Of a stretch of DNA of 64,000 nucleotides, positions 63,817-64,000 are shown one piece after another. The translations under genes were made by a program, and so were the position numbers. Numbering within the stretch: position 1 is the stretch's first letter; each line of letters opens with the position of its first letter. The stretch spans positions 62,001-126,000 of the forward strand of contig CANMZT010000001.1 of the NCBI GenBank assembly GCA_947502405.1, read 5' to 3'. This stretch comes from an uncultured Algibacter sp. (GTDB lineage Bacteria > Bacteroidota > Bacteroidia > Flavobacteriales > Flavobacteriaceae). The notes beneath the pieces are model-generated. The model saw only the letters and a list, made by a program, of their open reading frames with translations. It ran no database searches and was not told the origin of the DNA.

Positions 63817-64000
63817 TTAATGACCTGTTTTTAATTTATCTGCTTCTTTTTTTACTGCATCAGCAGCTTTATCAACAGTTTCTCCTGCGGCATCCACAGC
63901 TTTATCTACAGCTTCACCAGCTTTGTTAGCAGCATCGCCAGCGGCATCAACTGCATTATCTACAGCTTCACCAGCAGCATCAGCAGCATTTTCAACAGCC
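63817..64000 (-). CDS. Repetitive LEA-like / YtxH-type protein (C-terminal part)
   Basis: The 3' end of a gene that runs off the right edge; the frame is open for 60 codons with a stop at 63819-63817. The sequence is Ala/Asp/Glu/Lys/Val-rich and built of an 11-residue type repeat (lines such as AADAAGEAVDN, AVDAAGDAANK, AVDKAVDAAGE), ending KKEADKLKTGH. Such amphipathic repeats occur in LEA-like and YtxH-like stress proteins. The start and any membrane anchor lie outside the window, so the family is uncertain. Confidence 0.75.
   Translation of the reverse strand, partial: AVENAADAAGEAVDNAVDAAGDAANKAGEAVDKAVDAAGETVDKAADAVKKEADKLKTGH

Overview
The window is a 64 kb stretch of an AT-rich chromosome from a member of the Flavobacteriaceae (Bacteroidota), probably marine. 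The evidence is the type IX secretion/gliding gene sprA, a PorP/SprF-type protein, a cargo protein with a type A T9SS sorting domain, a Bacteroidota-style short primary sigma factor, promoters of the TTTG-N18-20-TAnnTTTG type, several TTG starts, and lipoproteins with an acidic stretch after the lipid cysteine. Nothing points to a prophage, plasmid, integron or CRISPR array. The region is ordinary core chromosome studded with small palindromic repeats.

Layout. 1-7882: the 3' end of sprA, then gcvH, a VanZ-like gene, two tandem TonB genes and a RemB-like gene, all on the + strand. 7947-8816: a metallo-beta-lactamase-fold lipoprotein, convergent. 8963-14731: a cytochrome oxidase biogenesis cluster (heme O synthase, two subunit III proteins, subunit IV, a cysteine-less SCO paralogue, SCO, DUF420, a small CxxC membrane protein). 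14818-20559: a MacAB-TolC-like exporter with two permeases, adaptor and TolC. 20633-28382: tsaB, a MscS channel, DUF1304, a DUF255 thioredoxin-like protein, dodecin, a NifU-domain protein, a PorP/SprF protein and a vWA lipoprotein. 28621-31604: a TPR histidine kinase and its LytTR response regulator. 31727-34077: gamma-carbonic anhydrase and a delta-60-repeat T9SS cargo.

34078-42527 is a minus-strand envelope block: CBS protein, NAD kinase, DUF6089, UppS, BamA, two Skp/OmpH proteins and glutamate racemase. 42708-48272 carries pdxJ, a hydrolase, a small membrane protein, tig, clpP and clpX. 48556-56982 holds a GH3-family protein, DUF2797, a LysE exporter, rpsU, the primary sigma factor, a large AsmA-like protein and a queuosine-precursor transporter. 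57051-64000 has a FolK-deoxynucleoside kinase fusion, a surface lipoprotein of unknown role, two methyltransferases, mutS, tRNA-Gly and tRNA-Leu, and the end of a repetitive LEA-like protein.

Most genes are recognisable housekeeping or envelope functions. The parts most worth a second look are: (i) a run of three consecutive genes (3915-7882) that share a TonB C-terminal module with a paired-cysteine motif, the third copy being fused to an outer-membrane gliding protein; (ii) a SCO-like protein that has lost both metal-binding cysteines and sits translationally coupled to a normal SCO; (iii) a family of about six intergenic GCGTTA...TAACGC palindromic elements, two of them 89 bp, nearly identical and inverted about 8.5 kb apart; (iv) the surface lipoprotein at 58410; and (v) an rpsU leader without a visible Shine-Dalgarno sequence. 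I do not see a convincing undescribed defence or mobile system.
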